Origin: Tenodera sinensis
Taxonomy: Eukaryota > Arthropoda > Insecta > Mantodea > Mantidae
Length of the DNA: 64,000 bases
NCBI GenBank assembly: GCA_030765045.1
Contig: CM060962.1
Span: 143,530,525 to 143,594,524 of the forward strand
Direction of reading: 5' to 3'
Part shown: positions 33,665 to 45,270 of the stretch, in pieces
How positions within the stretch are numbered: position 1 is the stretch's first letter
Layout: each line of letters begins with the position of its first letter
Position numbers and translations under genes: made by a program
The notes under the pieces: model-generated
Told to the model about the DNA's origin: nothing
Seen by the model: the letters and a program-made list of their open reading frames with translations, nothing else
The model's database searches: none

Positions 33665-33945
33665 AAGGTAGAGAGAGGAGAGGAGTGGAAAGGAGAGGAG
33701 AGGGGAGATGGGAAAAGAGGGGTGGGAGGGGAAGAGAGCAGAGGGGAGGGGAAGAAGGGGAGAGGAGAATGGAGAGGAGAGTACAGGAGAGAGAGCAGAG
33801 GGGAGGGGAGGAGGGAGGGAAGAGAGGAGAGGATAGGGGAGGTGGGGAAGGGGTGGGGGAAAGGAGGGGAAGGAGAGGACAAAGAAGAGGAGCGAGAGAA
33901 AGAGAGTGAGTGAGAGAGAGAGTGTGTGTGCATGTGCATGCGTGT
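33665..33945. repeat. G/A-rich simple repeat (GGAGAG) ending in GT/GC units
   Basis: Irregular GGAGAGGAG and GAGAGAGTG units give a near-homopurine tract of about 250 bp followed by GTGTGTGCATG units. It directly follows the R-family copy. Confidence 0.9.
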
Positions 33946-34137
33946 GCGTACATGCATAACTATACTTTAAATTAATTGGAATGCTACTGAAAATTATATA
34001 TTCATCTGAAGAAAATTATATAAAGAAACAAGTAACATTTAAGTTCAAAAGTGTCTTTGGAGAAACTTTCATACTATTTTACTGAAATGTGCAAAAGGAA
34101 TTTCACTTTATAATATAATAATAAATAATATACTTAC

Positions 34138-34317
34138 CAATCGAAGACACTGGCGCAAAATACCACCACTTGACATGTTCTTCTCTGCCTCAAGTTCACC
34201 AAAGTTAAGTGAACTAGCAAAAATTAGAACATCAGCCATGTTTACAAGGCGCTGGAGAAAAGAGACAGCCACTTCTATTGGCATGCCCTGTGTAGGCTCT
34301 ATCACATCAAGCTCACT
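34138..34317 (-). CDS. rg: Neurobeachin exon (block LNFGELEAEKNMSSGG)
   Basis: The 180-nt exon is preceded by a TTTCAG acceptor and followed by TTG|GTAAGTATA, phase 0 at both ends. Its 60 residues start SELDVIEPTQGMPIEVAVSF and include MADVLIFASSLNFGELEAEK and MSSGGILRQCLRL. This is one of the most conserved neurobeachin blocks (human-type ELENIEVTQGM ... SSLNFSEIEAEKNMSSGG). It belongs to the helical region before the PH-BEACH module; it has no catalytic motif. It joins to VCTCAVRNCLEC in the next exon without a frame change. Confidence 0.96.
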
Positions 34318-35286
34318 CTGAAACATCCATTGTTTGTATTTTGTACGTAAGACAGAAAGGACTTTATGCTTTTCTAGACATTGCAAAGAAACTGAAATCA
34401 ACAATATCTAACGTAAGATGCATGAAAATAAAAATAAAAAGACATGAAGTAACCAACGTAAAAGAATAGGCATGTTACTTGTGATATATATTCTAACAAT
34501 CATGTGCCACTAAATAATTAAATTTAACATGCATGGTTAAGGAATGATAATTTTCAATAACTACATTCCACAACCACATCCACATGCAAATTTAGAACAT
34601 TGAAGAAATGGTAATTCTTTTAAGCTCCAAGGGTAACCTTTGATTTTTTATATGTGAATATTATGAATGAAACAAGCGTTACTTTCTTACTTTAGATTCC
34701 ATCTAGAGATACAAGAAACCATTTCTTTGATCACTAATCTGATGATACAATCTCCTATTTAGTAGTATAAAATATCTTAGTGTTTATATGTCTATCACTG
34801 AGTTGTGTAAAATTATAAGATGCCAATGGACCCTTTATACTGTTGCAACCTTTTTGGTAGAAAAATGTACAATTATTCCCTAAAATTATTAAACTAATCT
34901 CTTAACAGTAGACTCCTAAAGACAGTTAATACTGTGCAGGTTCCAGTACACACAAGTGGGGAAGTTTGAAGGGAATTCTACTATGCAATGTAAACACTAT
35001 TGATCACATTCATCTATTTAGGCTATTGCTCATTCTTTCTATACATTAATGTGTCAGTAATTCGATCACATTCTTGTATGGCAAAACATACTGTATACTT
35101 ACCTCTATTATGACTGATCGTTATCTTATTTATCTTTAGATAAGGAGATAAATTTCAAGGAAAGTGATACAAGAAAAATGTATGAAAGCAGCAGTTACAT
35201 TGTTACACAAGTAATATACAGTTAAGCAAACAAAGTTCCACCCAAGCAATAATTGCATCTCTTTCTTTCATTTTGTTCCTATAGTA

Positions 35287-36830
35287 CAAGGTGGTATCCA
35301 AAATATTCAGGACTGGTAATGCCAACTTGACAGCAGTTGCAGAAGTCTTTTGGCATGATAGATGGTAGCATTAGGATACCTGATATGTCAGTGTGCAGAG
35401 TCTCATGCAACTGGGTGGATGCACAGAGAATTTAAAATTGTTTTCATGACAACCTGTCTGTGGTTTATAGTGATTTCACAATGGATGGAAGAATGGAACA
35501 GTTCATTAAATTCTGTACAAATATCAGGAAAGTTACTACAGAGAATCTGGCAATGATTAAACAAGTATTCAGGGAACAAAGTATAAGTTGTGCATATGTG
35601 TTTGGGTGGTATGCTCAGTTCAGGACCTGGTGGCGCCATGGCCGAGCGGTTAGCGCGCTCGCCTACCACCTAGGCGACCCGGGTTCGATCCCAGGGACCC
35701 GCATGTGGTATTCGTGGTGGACGAAGCGGCGTCAGGGTGGGTTTTCTCCAGGTGCTCCGGTTTCCCCCACCATCTCATTCCACCGGTGCTCCATCTTCAT
35801 TCCATGTATCATCAGTGTCACCGCCTGCGGTGCCGTAGCAGTAAAAGCGGGCGTTAAACACTACAACAACAACAGTTCAGGACCAGCCATCCATTGAAAA
35901 TGATAACCATACAGGAAGCCCCCTCAGCTGGACAATGTCTGACATGGAGCTCATTCATGAGGATCAATTTTAAACTATTCATGACCTTGCTGATGAAGTG
36001 GGAACTGGTAATGGAACATACCAACATATTTTTATTGATGAACTGGCCATTCATTGTGTCACTGCAAATTTTGTGCCAAGAAATCTGTCTGCTGATCAGA
36101 AAGTGCAGCAGGTTGAAGTCTGCAGGGAGCTTCATGAGGTCACATTCAGTGATCCAACCTTCTTGTCCAAGGTCATCACAGGTAATCAGACCTCGATTTA
36201 TGAGTATAACTCTCCTCAGACAAAACAACAATCCTCCCAGTGGAAGAGCTCATCTTAATAAAAACACAAAAATGCATGAGAAGTGAAGAGCATGCTCCTC
36301 GTTTCCTTGATAACGAGGGAATTGTGCACAAAGAATTTGGCCCACCAATCCAAATAATCAGTTCCAACTACTAATGTAACATTTTACAACGGCTTTGTGA
36401 AGATGTGTGAAAATGTCAACCCTAACTTTGGAACTGGTTCTTGACTCATGACAATACAATCTGTCATATTTCCTTGTTCATCTTTTGAGTAAATCCAATG
36501 AACTGTCACTTCCCATGCATCCTACTCACTTGATTCTAACTCGTAACTTTGCTCTATTTTCCTGATTGAAAATCAAGTTGAAAGACCATTGGTTCAACAC
36601 AATTGAGCAGATCCAAGAAGAAACACTGATGGTGCTGAACATCCTCAAAGAACATGACTTGCCAAATGCATTTGGAAAAATGGCAGAAATGATGGGACTG
36701 GTGTGCATATTTGGAAAGAGACTACTTCAAAGGTCATGGCAGTCATTAGACTCAAAGCAAGTTTTTCACCAGATGGCAGCACTAGTTCCAAATATTTTGA
36801 ATACCATCTCATATAACGCTTATAATTTTT
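35287..36830 (+). pseudogene. mariner transposon A, decayed transposase
   Basis: The left end CAAGGTGGTATCCAAAATAT follows a TA at 35285-35286. The transposase, broken by stops and a SINE, reads MEQFIKFCTNIRK, MIKQVFREQSISCAYVFGWY, (SINE), EVGTGNGTYQHIFIDELAIH, NLSADQKVQQVEVCRELHEV, DPTFLSKVITGNQTSIYEY and later IKLKDHWFNTIEQIQEETLM. These are standard mariner blocks; the first catalytic TGDE is changed to TGNQ. The right end is missing, displaced by the mariner-like copy B that begins at 36832. Confidence 0.85.
35628..35872 (+). mobile_element. tRNA-derived SINE (short-tail form), 245 bp, inside mariner A
   Basis: The head (GGCGCCATGGCCGAGCGGTT) and box B region (CGGGTTCGATCCCAGGGACC) are tRNA-like and the 3' end is GGGCGTTAAACACTACAACA plus more ACA units. 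CAGTTCAGGACC occurs at 35616-35627 and 35873-35884 as a 12-bp target duplication. The insertion splits the transposase after the YAQFR codons. Confidence 0.93.
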
Positions 36831-37145
36831 AGGGCGGTGACACTGAGTTTTTAGAAAATCAAACAAGGATTAGTTTTAAAAACTTTACATGATTTTATTG
36901 CTTTTCAAAATCAATGGGTGGTATAAATAAAAGCAAGCATTAGCTTTTTCTCACCAATTCGGAGCAAGAGGTTGGTTTCCTATAAATAAAAACCTTCTGC
37001 TCCATCTCCTTGCAAGCTAAAGCTTCCAGACCTTGACCGCGGAGCTATTGCTTGCGAAATCGTATAAATAAAAACCTGCTTTCCTCGCTCCGACGGAGCT
37101 TTTGCTGGCTTTTTCTGAGGTAGCTATGTAGGTACCTCAGCTTGC

Positions 37146-37451
37146 TCATTCAGCTAGTACCTTGGCCACGATTTCCTGCTCCCACTGTTTTAAAACAACT
37201 GGCTTATTGCCAATTAGTTTCGAATCACTTTTGGACTTCATTCTTGTTTTTAAGTTGCTTTTTTTTTTTAGTATTTGCATCTCGCTGATGTATGTTTTAA
37301 ACTCTTCCTCCAATTGTTGCTTTACTGTAGCTACCGCTAGACTTTTGCACTTGCTTTCTGACAACTGTGCTTTTAATAGAATGTCCTGATTTTCCTTCAA
37401 TAGGTGAACAAAGCGCCTCATAAATATACTGCCATGGTGACTGAAATACAT
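37146..37451 (-). CDS. Small ORF in element E, Myb/SANT-like helical protein (uncertain)
   Basis: The 101-codon ORF starts MYFSHHGSIFMRRFVHLLKE and contains VKQQLEEEFKTYISEMQILK and KKSNLKTRMKSKSDSKLIGN, ending KPVVLKQWEQEIVAKVLAE. The ILKKKxxNLKTRMKxKxDxxxxGNK pattern recalls DNA-binding trihelix/Myb-SANT-like proteins encoded by several arthropod transposons. It lies just inside the left end of the element. I do not know its function; it may be one exon of a larger accessory gene. Confidence 0.4.
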   Translation of the reverse strand: MYFSHHGSIFMRRFVHLLKENQDILLKAQLSESKCKSLAVATVKQQLEEEFKTYISEMQILKKKSNLKTRMKSKSDSKLIGNKPVVLKQWEQEIVAKVLAE

Positions 37452-38004
37452 ACGTGTAGTAAAATATAATAAACTGTACTCTTGGAGATATTTGCTGCTA
37501 TATCAGCTCCGATGATACAAGGACATTTTTCTGAGGTGTTGTGATCTTGCCTGGTTAGAATGCGAGTGATGTCATAGTGATCCACTTTCATTACCGGAAA
37601 CCTGATAATGGAATCAAAACATATACGAACGTGCTTATACAAACATGCAGCACATATGAAGAGCATAATGCACGTACAAATCAAGGTCGAATTATACGTA
37701 TAAAATAAGCTTATATGAAACTCTTTCACAAAGTAGGTACAGCTTTAATTCAGATAACACTTTCAAAATCTTAGAATTGCCTATTTTGATGTTCCATGAA
37801 TTGTAATTGCCCAGTTCTAGAGCAGATCAACAGAACACTAGTAAAAGTAATCGTTCAGTATATCACTTGTAATAGACACAGATCATCAAATTATGGGAAT
37901 CTAGGTTTAAATTTATAAAAAGGATAATCGCCATGTGTTGGAAGTTCGGATAAATCTCAATTACTGCTTCATTTATCCCTACCCCCCCCCCCAAAAAAAA
38001 AAAA

Positions 38005-38655
38005 ATTGACGTAAACTGTGTGCTTTAATTAGATACACATTTTTTGTGTAGTAAGACTTCATCTATCTCCTACAGTTTATCAGTTATACAAATGTGATTC
38101 AGAATGAAAAGAACTTCACAGGTTATTCCCCCGAAATTAAAGGTATACCTATATTTCAATTATCATGTAAATATCTTAATATATTCCATTTTAATCAAAA
38201 TACGAGTACAGTGGCCATTTTTGAGAAAATTAATAATTAGGAATGTTTATCCATGTAAAAGTTAGTTTTAGATGGAGGGTTTCCATAAAGTCGCACTCTT
38301 GGAGAGCACTGAACTTCAATACGAAATTTCGTTTTTATAAGCGCCTTTTGATGTTCACACTTACACACATACAGGCACGCACACCTAGGTCTCTCTCTCT
38401 CACTCTCTCTCTCTCTCACTCACTCACACTCACTCACACTCACTCACACTCACTCTCACTCACTCACTCACTCTCACTCACTCACTCACTCACTCTCACT
38501 CTCACTCACTCTCACTCACTCTCACTCACTCTCACTCACTCACTATCTCCATTCAGAAAGGCTCAGAAGGTATATTTCTGCTTTAATCTCGATATCAAAT
38601 TATTGGGCGGAATGCAATAATTCCTCTACTATACGTTTAGTGGTTGAGGAACTAA
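38005..38655 (-). repeat. Dispersed repeat family R copy with internal CTCACT microsatellite (reverse)
   Basis: This is a long reverse copy inside element E. Its parts GAACTTCACAGGTTATTC, CATGTAAATATCTTAA and ATTCCTCTACTATACGTTTA match the other copies. A CT/CTCACT array occupies 38392-38545 in the middle. Confidence 0.65.
38392..38545. repeat. (CTCACT)n / CT microsatellite
   Basis: The tract is formed of CTCACTCACT and CTCTCT units, within the R-family copy. Confidence 0.95.
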
Positions 38656-39613
38656 AAAATTACACAATATGTAGGGACTTGGATGCAGATATAAACAATT
38701 ATAATTACATTTAAAGAGAAAATGTAGACTCGCTTCCACAGCAATTGCTTCCAGAGGGAAATGAAACACGAAGGGGACCTTTTAACAATCTGTATACATC
38801 CTAAGGTGCTGTCATCTTGCCTGCGTACGATAACGTTAAACAAAATGTGAATGAGGTAATAGTGATCCGCTCTCATTACCAACGATAATGTAATCAAAGC
38901 GATACATAGAGTGGAATATTGTGCAAATCAAAACCGGGTTATAACTGAAGACTTTCATATAAAACCGACCCTAAATTGAAATTTCCACGAAATGAAACTT
39001 CTTCATCCGGTATAGCTTTAATTTATGATAAAGTCTTACATAATCTTGGAATTAGTCCCCACACACTCACTCTTGGAATTAGTTATTGATATGTTATATG
39101 TATAGATGTAAAAGATATCAGTATAACGATGCAAATGCACGAGCACAAATTATCTACTTCCATATATCAGTTGATACAAGCTCTCAATACTATAAAATTA
39201 GGAAAGTCACTGATGGAATTTAGAAAGTGTAGGAACGTTATTGGTGGAATGCCAGGCAAATCTTAATTTCTATTTAATTTGCCAAATCTTTAGTTACATT
39301 TTCGTTCTTTAAAATCAGTATCTCTATCAGGTTCAAGGTTGCCAACTTGTACGATAATTATGGAGGCATACGATAATTTTAATGTTTGTACATATGGTTG
39401 CCAACCCGTGCGACAATTATAGGGGTGTACGATAATTTCGATACCGGCGAAATATGATTTTCACTGGTTTGTCACACCAGCGAAATGAAACTAATTACCA
39501 ATACTGACAGCACTTTTGCCTTCATAGCCTGTCTCCACCCCTCTAAGGCAACCATTTCATATCCTACTAATCCTTCTATCCTTTACCCTCTTATTGCCCG
39601 TGTACCTAGATCT

Positions 39614-39855
39614 CCGTCGGTCTGGGTGGCTCAGTTGGTTAGACGCTGGCCTACTGATCCTAAGGTCGCGGGTTCAAATCCGGCCCGGGCCGATGGTTTT
39701 TAAGTGTGCTAAACAACGACAGCTCCATGTCAGTAGATTTACTGGCATGTAAAAGAACTCCTGCGGGACAAAATTCCGGCACACCGGCGACGATGATGTG
39801 ATCCTGGCAATTGACAGTGTCGTTAAACAACAAAATACTTTTTTTTTTTTTTTTT
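39614..39855 (+). mobile_element. tRNA-derived SINE of a second family, inside the hAT
   Basis: The head (GGGTGGCTCAGTTGGTTAGA, then GGTCGCGGGTTCAAATCC) is tRNA-like, and the body contains GACAAAATTCCGGCACACCG and GTGTCGTTAAACAAC before a T-run. TGTACCTAGATCT at 39601-39613 and 39856-39868 is a perfect 13-bp target duplication. Body and tail differ from the SINEs at 6278 and 35628, so this is a different family. Confidence 0.9.
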
Positions 39856-39868
39856 TGTACCTAGATCT

Positions 39869-40185
39869 GGTAATCTCAATGAAGAAGGCACTGTTCAGAA
39901 AATTGATGATCAATAGAGAAAACTTGGAGTAACTGATATTCCGTGTGAAATAAAGAACCTGCCTGAACTTGACAGTTTCTGGAGTGCTGTTAAACACACG
40001 TCACCTTGGTGGAAATACTGATTTCAAAGAACTGGCGGAGTTAGCATTGATCTCGTTGCCCCACGAGAAGATGTTAAAGTTTATCTCAACAACAAATTTG
40101 TATAATGCTGCAAGGATTGAGGAAGATGATGAACTTTCAGAGGAACAGCGCGAGAAATATAAGTACCAAAGTTGTAATACTGGTT
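39869..40185 (+). pseudogene. hAT transposase C-terminal remnant
   Basis: Frames give ARVPRSGNLNEEGTVQKIDD (continuing from before the SINE at 39560-39613), then LPELDSFWSAVKHTSPWW and FKELAELALISLPHEKMLKF. The FxELAxLALxxLxxP arrangement corresponds to the hAT dimerisation region at the transposase C-terminus. Stops and a frame change show that it is inactive. Confidence 0.65.
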
Positions 40186-41657
40186 GAGGTCATCAATCTT
40201 GTAAGTGGGTACCATAAACATCAATACTATTACATTCTCGTAAGTGTTATATTTATACTTTTATTGTTGTAGCGTTTGGTTTATGATATACGATAATTTT
40301 GACTCCAAATCTATAATTTTGAGTGGCCGGTACGATAATTTTTCTTCCAAATGTTGGCAACCCTGATCAGGTTTAACATGAATAAGTATATGGATATTTA
40401 AATGCAGCAAATATTTAAATCCCCTCCAGACAGGAAAAAGGTGTGTTTGTTTACATTGCGTGGTGAAGGTCACGGAGCTAAAGCTTTGTGTTGAAAGCAA
40501 GAGCTGGCGGAAGAGGGGAAGTTTTTATTTATACCAAATCACGACCTTTTGCTTATTCTCAACTTGCTTACCAGCTTCAGCTCACAAGCACTAGCTAGTT
40601 TTTATTTATACCACCCAATAACATCAATACATTTTTGCATTCAATGAAAGCAGTCCTTAAAGGTATGATGCCCCTCTTCCTGAGGTACTTCAGAAACCAG
40701 GTTTTTATAATGTTCCACTGCCTCCTCACCTGATGAAAAAGTCTTTCCAAGCATTTTGTCTTTTATTTTCCAGAAACAACAGGAAATCACAAGATGCTAG
40801 GTCAGGATTTTATGGTGGAGGGCATCCAGATACTCAGTTGTTAGTTTTACTTTATGCGACTATGCACTGTCATGATGCAACATTACTTTTCCTTTTGGGC
40901 ATTTTTCACAAACTTTTCCAAAATTCTGAGGTAAACAGGCATTTATGTATCAATCAGCAGTATAGTTGCAGTGGTTTAGTATGTCTCTAGGACCATAAAA
41001 GTGGAAGGTCAGTCTCACTACGCAAGTTAGGGGCAGGGGATAGAAAATATGTTTTGCAGGCAGAAATGTTAGAAGTCTACTCATACTTGCCTCTTCAGTC
41101 TAACACTGATTGGATAGAAGAAGCCAAACCTCCCATCTTCCCCATAAAAACAGAGACAGAGGGGTGAGTATGTGCATCTCTACAGCATATCTCTTTCTGT
41201 TTCTTATAAATATGTATTTAAGTATATGCTATTCTTAAAATATGTATGAGAAATGTAAACAGTTTTGTACCTGACAACTGTTATGTTTGAAAACCTTGAT
41301 GATTATTGCATGGGCTTACTAACATTCTTAACACTAAACTACATCAAACTTTCTGATAAAAATATTTGTTTTGCTTCTTCAATGCATGCAGTTTTGGGAT
41401 AAGCTCTATAAGCACTCTGAGCTTCTGTGGATTTTTCATGCAGTTCTCAGGATAAATCTTACTGGAGCAAGACAAAACTGTATCACTGGCTAAAAATTCT
41501 CAATATGCAGAGAGATGAAACAAAAAAGAAAGGGAGTTAAACCAGTACAATGAGAAAAAAGTTAGTATTTTTATAACTATAAGTAAGCATAAAGTAAAAA
41601 GCTAAGTAAAAGCTAAACTTTGATAGAGTCTGAAAGTTGGAAGGTACATCAACTTAC

Positions 41658-41811
41658 ATTGGGCGATGTGGCTGATGCAAGCAATGGAAGAAGGCCTCCG
41701 CAAGCTATGATAAGATTATCAGCCAGCTGTGAGATCAAGTGAACAGTGTTCACTACAAAGATTGCATTGTCACTGCTGTTCACAAAGTCTAAAACAGACT
41801 TTGTTGAATGA
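41658..41811 (-). CDS. rg: Neurobeachin exon (block LDFVNSSDNAIFVVNT)
   Basis: This 154-nt exon has a TTTTCAG acceptor and an AAT|GTAAGT donor. The first base completes a Ser codon begun in the previous exon, giving VWRS-HSTKSVLDFVNSSDN. It continues with IFVVNTVHLISQLADNLIIA and CGGLLPLLASATSPN and ends in phase 0. The match to the conserved vertebrate sequence (WRSHSTKTVMDFVNSSDN) is nearly residue for residue. The exon encodes part of the helical region between the acidic linker and PH-BEACH. Confidence 0.96.
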
Positions 41812-44399
41812 CTGAAAAGAGATAAGCACAGAGGTTAGAGCTTGCTGAAGAATTAAAAGGTAATGCACAAGTTCATGCATATGTACATACTTCTACACCT
41901 ACAGTGATTTCCATATGTATAGGCCGGAAGCAATATTGTTCAATAATTTTTAACGAATTATCTTTTAGGCTATCGGTGACAAAGTATTAAGATTATTTTC
42001 CTCTTCTTAATTTTTTGACAAAACTAATAAATAAGCAGATAATAAAAAATTCTATGTACAGGGGTGGTTCATGAATTTATGAACTGGACTTTGCTGGAAC
42101 AGATTCTGCTATTTCAAAATTTTAATTTGAAAAGAGGTTTAATCAAAATATAGCTGTCGATGAAGAAGAGGAAAGGAAGCAAAAGAAAGCATTTTTTTGT
42201 TCAAATCTACATAACTGCAAAAACTTAATGTAAATTAATTCTTAAACTTCCTTATACATCACTACTTTGGCTGGACAAAGAATAAAATTCAATGTGAATA
42301 ACAGCCCTCCTTATGGCTTCACTTCAAATTTCTCTGCAAGGGAAAAACTAGAAGAAATTATGTTTTAAAATTTGTAAACCTCATGTTTACATCACAAAAA
42401 ATGTAGATGTCATTACAACACAAAATTTATACCAAGTACCTAATTTTTTATGCCATTCACCGTTTCTGAGATAATCTTGTTATTGACTTGAACCTTTAAT
42501 TATTTTTACATTTTTTTAAGTGCTGTTGTATTCAATTGTTTCTCATGTATCAACTGCTGTTTGAAAGTTTTAACTATCACTTAGCCTACTGTATCCCCTT
42601 GTACCTACAACAAAATCAATGATGAAACTTTTCTGCTAATGTATATCATTGTCATTGTCATCGTTATCATCACCACTATCGTCATCGCCATTGCCATTGT
42701 CAAGCATTAAGTGTAGCCTGCTGTCCAGCGCATAAATTTCATTTTACTGGCAGTACCTAATTTTCATTACACTTTTGTAACGTGCAAGCTTCACTGCCAT
42801 AACTGAGAACAGGTCTTGCAAGGGGTAGTGTCAAGCATTCATAACCTCTCCTATCCAAATGTCATACTCATCTGCCCATGAGACAACCTGTTTTTACTAA
42901 TAAGGCTCTAGACTGAGTCATAGTCAAATAAATAATCTTATACTGAGAAAATGCAGTATACTCCAGCTTATTCAGAAGCTGAGAGGTAGCAACCCTACAT
43001 AATTCCTTCTTGCTAGCAATTAGTTACATTGAAACAATATTGGTTGCAAGTCTACAAGTGTTTATCTTGATTAATACAAAGTAGATAGAAGAATAAGCTT
43101 TTGTAAACACAGGTTGTAGAAGAAAGAATAGAGAAATTAATGTGAATGTAACCTGTTAGATTCTTATTTTGCATTCCATCAAAAAAATTCTCTTCCAATA
43201 ATCATTTTCAGTAAATGCCAATTACTCTGGTCTGCAAAATATAATTTTTCTCACCAGATTGAGATCTGAAAGATATTAACTAATTTTGAAGTTAATGGTG
43301 ATTTCCATTTTTCTCCATCACATAAGGTGTTTTTACAAATCACAAAATAATATAATGAAAATAGTGTTTTTGATGTAAAAAATGCATTATAAAATAAATA
43401 GAAAATGCAAAATTTCTCAGTAATAAATAAAAAGAATTGCAGGCACGGGTCTCACAGCTGGTGCAAGGCCATCTGGATATTTAATTTTTGTTTTATTTGT
43501 TTATTATACCCTGATACTTTACACATGCAAAAGTAACAACCATCCTAATAATTTTTTTGTTCACACCATGTCATAGGTTTATTGATTTTTGTTTTCCAGT
43601 GTACTACTAATTTAGTCCTTCACTACATGTTTTACAAACAGTATGTGGAGCCCCATGTTTGACTTTGATCTCCTAGGCTTAATTTTAAACTACACAAAAT
43701 ACACTTTCTTAATAAATGGTGTAATGTTAGCTTTCTGCCCCTGTAACAAGAAAGAATCACATATGTAACAGAAGTTATTTGGATTATTCACACATTTTCT
43801 CCTAAAACAGGTGGAAGCCATTGTTAACGATGCATCACTGCACAAGAGGAACTAAAAACAAAAAAATAGCAACAATATATCTTTTGCGGAAACTGCACTA
43901 CCAATCACCCTGAGTTATAGAAAGCAACTGAAGTTTTGAGATGCTATGTTTACACACATACTCCCCTATAAGAGTGAGTGTTTTATCAATAGCTGTTTTC
44001 CTAAGATGTAACAGTTGAAAGCTTTATTGCCTGTACAGAGTCATGCATAGATAAATAAATACCAGCCGTTTGACACACCCGTTTATTGAACTATAGCAAA
44101 ATATTTTCAGAGACCATGGAGATGTGTTAAACAAGTAATTTGAGACAGGAGACTTATGGGCTGTTTGTTCAAATTTCAAATTTGTGACTGTAAGTTTATA
44201 AAGAGCCAGTATGCCACTGGCTAATACCAACCATTTGAGAGCACAACACACAGAAACGAAGGGAGGTTTTACATGTACCTCTCTGGTACAATGATTATGA
44301 CATTAGCATTCAAGTGTAAGATCATCAGTTTTGAGTTTGAGTCATGTCTACTACTTTTCTTTTTCCTCTTCTTTCTTTCTTTTAAGCGGAGCATATTAA

Positions 44400-44590
44400 C
44401 AGATCGGCCAGACTGGATCAGGCACTGGACCGGGTGAGGACTGGCGTGACCTCTGGCAGAATTATACGTAAACAAATGGCAAGTCATGGGTTCGGAACAC
44501 TACTGTACTCACTTCAATTAGGCTTACCTGCATCACAACAGATGTGGAAATTGATAACCTTCAATGCAAACATATTCCCTATATCCCCAT
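44400..44590 (-). repeat. 3' end of a transposon, inverted relative to its neighbour
   Basis: The reverse complement matches 46289-46478: shared blocks are CACTGGACCGGGTGAGGAC (with changes), CCTCTGGCAGA and the TTACCTGCATCACAACA region. Both are therefore copies of one transposon 3' end, in opposite orientation. Confidence 0.6.
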
Positions 44591-44594
44591 AAAC

Positions 44595-44915
44595 AATCCT
44601 GGTTTAGCAAAACTTCCCATATTATTCATGAAGCTTTTCACCATGCTGCAAAAGTTGGGGTTTGGTACACAGTGAATGCAATAGAATTATCTGCCCATAT
44701 TTTACGGCCCAACAGTTGATTAACACATTTATGTGAATTCTATTTTAAATATTTTTTCCAGCAACTAACAAGAAATTAAAGATCGTGTGACTGGCTTCAG
44801 CAGGATTCTGCTATAGCACACGCTGCTGCAAATTCTATGCACGAATTGCAAAGTGTGTATGTTGACAGAATAATTATTCGAGGATTAAGGCCACCTCATT
44901 CCCCAGATCCAGGCA
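44595..44915 (+). pseudogene. Tc1/mariner-type transposase middle fragment
   Basis: Plus-strand frames give VGVWYTVNAIELSAHIL, then WLQQDSAIAHAAANSMHELQ and IIIRGLRPPHSPDP. These match the second catalytic segment (WFQQDSATAHTA...) and the WPPRSPDL segment of the DUF4817-type transposases also seen at 49889-53342. The fragment lacks both ends. Confidence 0.7.
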
Positions 44916-45270
44916 TGGGGATGACAGGAGAGGTAGCAATTGAAATTGCCTCACTCACCCCATATTCTCTTGCCGAGTGATGAAGGTTGTTTTGATACAA
45001 GTGCCATGGTGGCCTCATTCCACCTGCATAGTAGTAATAATTTCTGCACTATTCTGAATTATTTTGTTTATATTAAATCTATTTTGAATACAATAACTAT
45101 TACAGATACCTACTGTGGTTGGGCAAATTACATAATCTTCTATAAACTTCTTTTATCTTATGCACATAATATTCTTATGCTGCCTTATGATTAACATATT
45201 AAATTGTTTCTCTTTCACAATAAATAAAACAATAGTTCCATTGCTATTTAGCTTTAAAATATTTTAAAAC

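Larger units (their letters stand above)
39334..40365 (+). mobile_element. hAT transposon inside element E, with 8-bp target duplication
   Basis: The left end CAAGGTTGCCAACTTGTACG and the right end, reversed, CAGGGTTGCCAACATTTGG are inverted repeats of hAT type. Perfect 8-bp duplications ATCAGGTT lie at 39326-39333 and 40366-40373. TACGATAATT is repeated inside both ends. The interior holds only a decayed transposase C-terminus and a SINE, so it is an internally deleted, nonautonomous copy. Confidence 0.92.
36915..40617. mobile_element. Unclassified TIR transposon (element E), 3.7 kb, 8-bp target duplication
   Basis: The two ends are inverted repeats: the left reads TGGGTGGTATAAATAAAAGC and the right, reversed, TGGGTGGTATAAATAAAAAC. 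AAAATCAA (36907-36914) and AACATCAA (40620-40627) flank it, an 8-bp target duplication with one mismatch; removing it rejoins the mariner-B frame. The motif TATAAATAAAAAC recurs inside each end (36981, 37063, and reversed near 40521-40533). It carries a small minus-strand ORF and later insertions (an R-family copy and a hAT). The ends do not match a superfamily I know. Confidence 0.75.
36832..41010 (-). pseudogene. mariner-like transposon B (minus strand), split by element E
   Basis: On the minus strand, 41010-40618 encodes the second half of a mariner-type transposase (NPDLASCDFLL, IKDKMLGKTFSSGEEAVEHY, VSEVPQEEGHHTFKDCFH, QKCIDVI). Its frame resumes beyond element E at 36914 as DFEKQ followed by a stop, matching the usual CIDxxGDYFEK end. 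The element end GGGCGGTGACACTGAG lies at 36832 beside a TA. The N-terminal half and far end are not visible beyond about 41010. Confidence 0.72.
34318..41657 (-). other. rg: Intron of neurobeachin (7.3 kb) with a deep transposon nest
   Basis: 34318-35286 and 41010-41657 hold nothing I recognise. Everything between belongs to the nest described below: mariner A, SINE, mariner-like B, element E, hAT, SINE. Confidence 0.8.

Noticed and set aside
33640..33957. Ser/Pro/Leu-rich minus-strand frames
   Set aside because: They lie in a GGAGAG simple repeat.
35632..35705. tRNA-like sequences at SINE heads (also 6450-6520, 12510-12580, 22060-22130, 39620-39695, 45272-45345)
   Set aside because: Each is attached to a SINE body and tail and flanked in most cases by target duplications. 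Stem mismatches and altered loop positions, such as C at the usual T33 in the Thr-like head, argue against functional tRNA genes.
38237..38419. Arg/Glu/Ser-rich minus frame
   Set aside because: It overlaps the CT microsatellite in the R-family copy.
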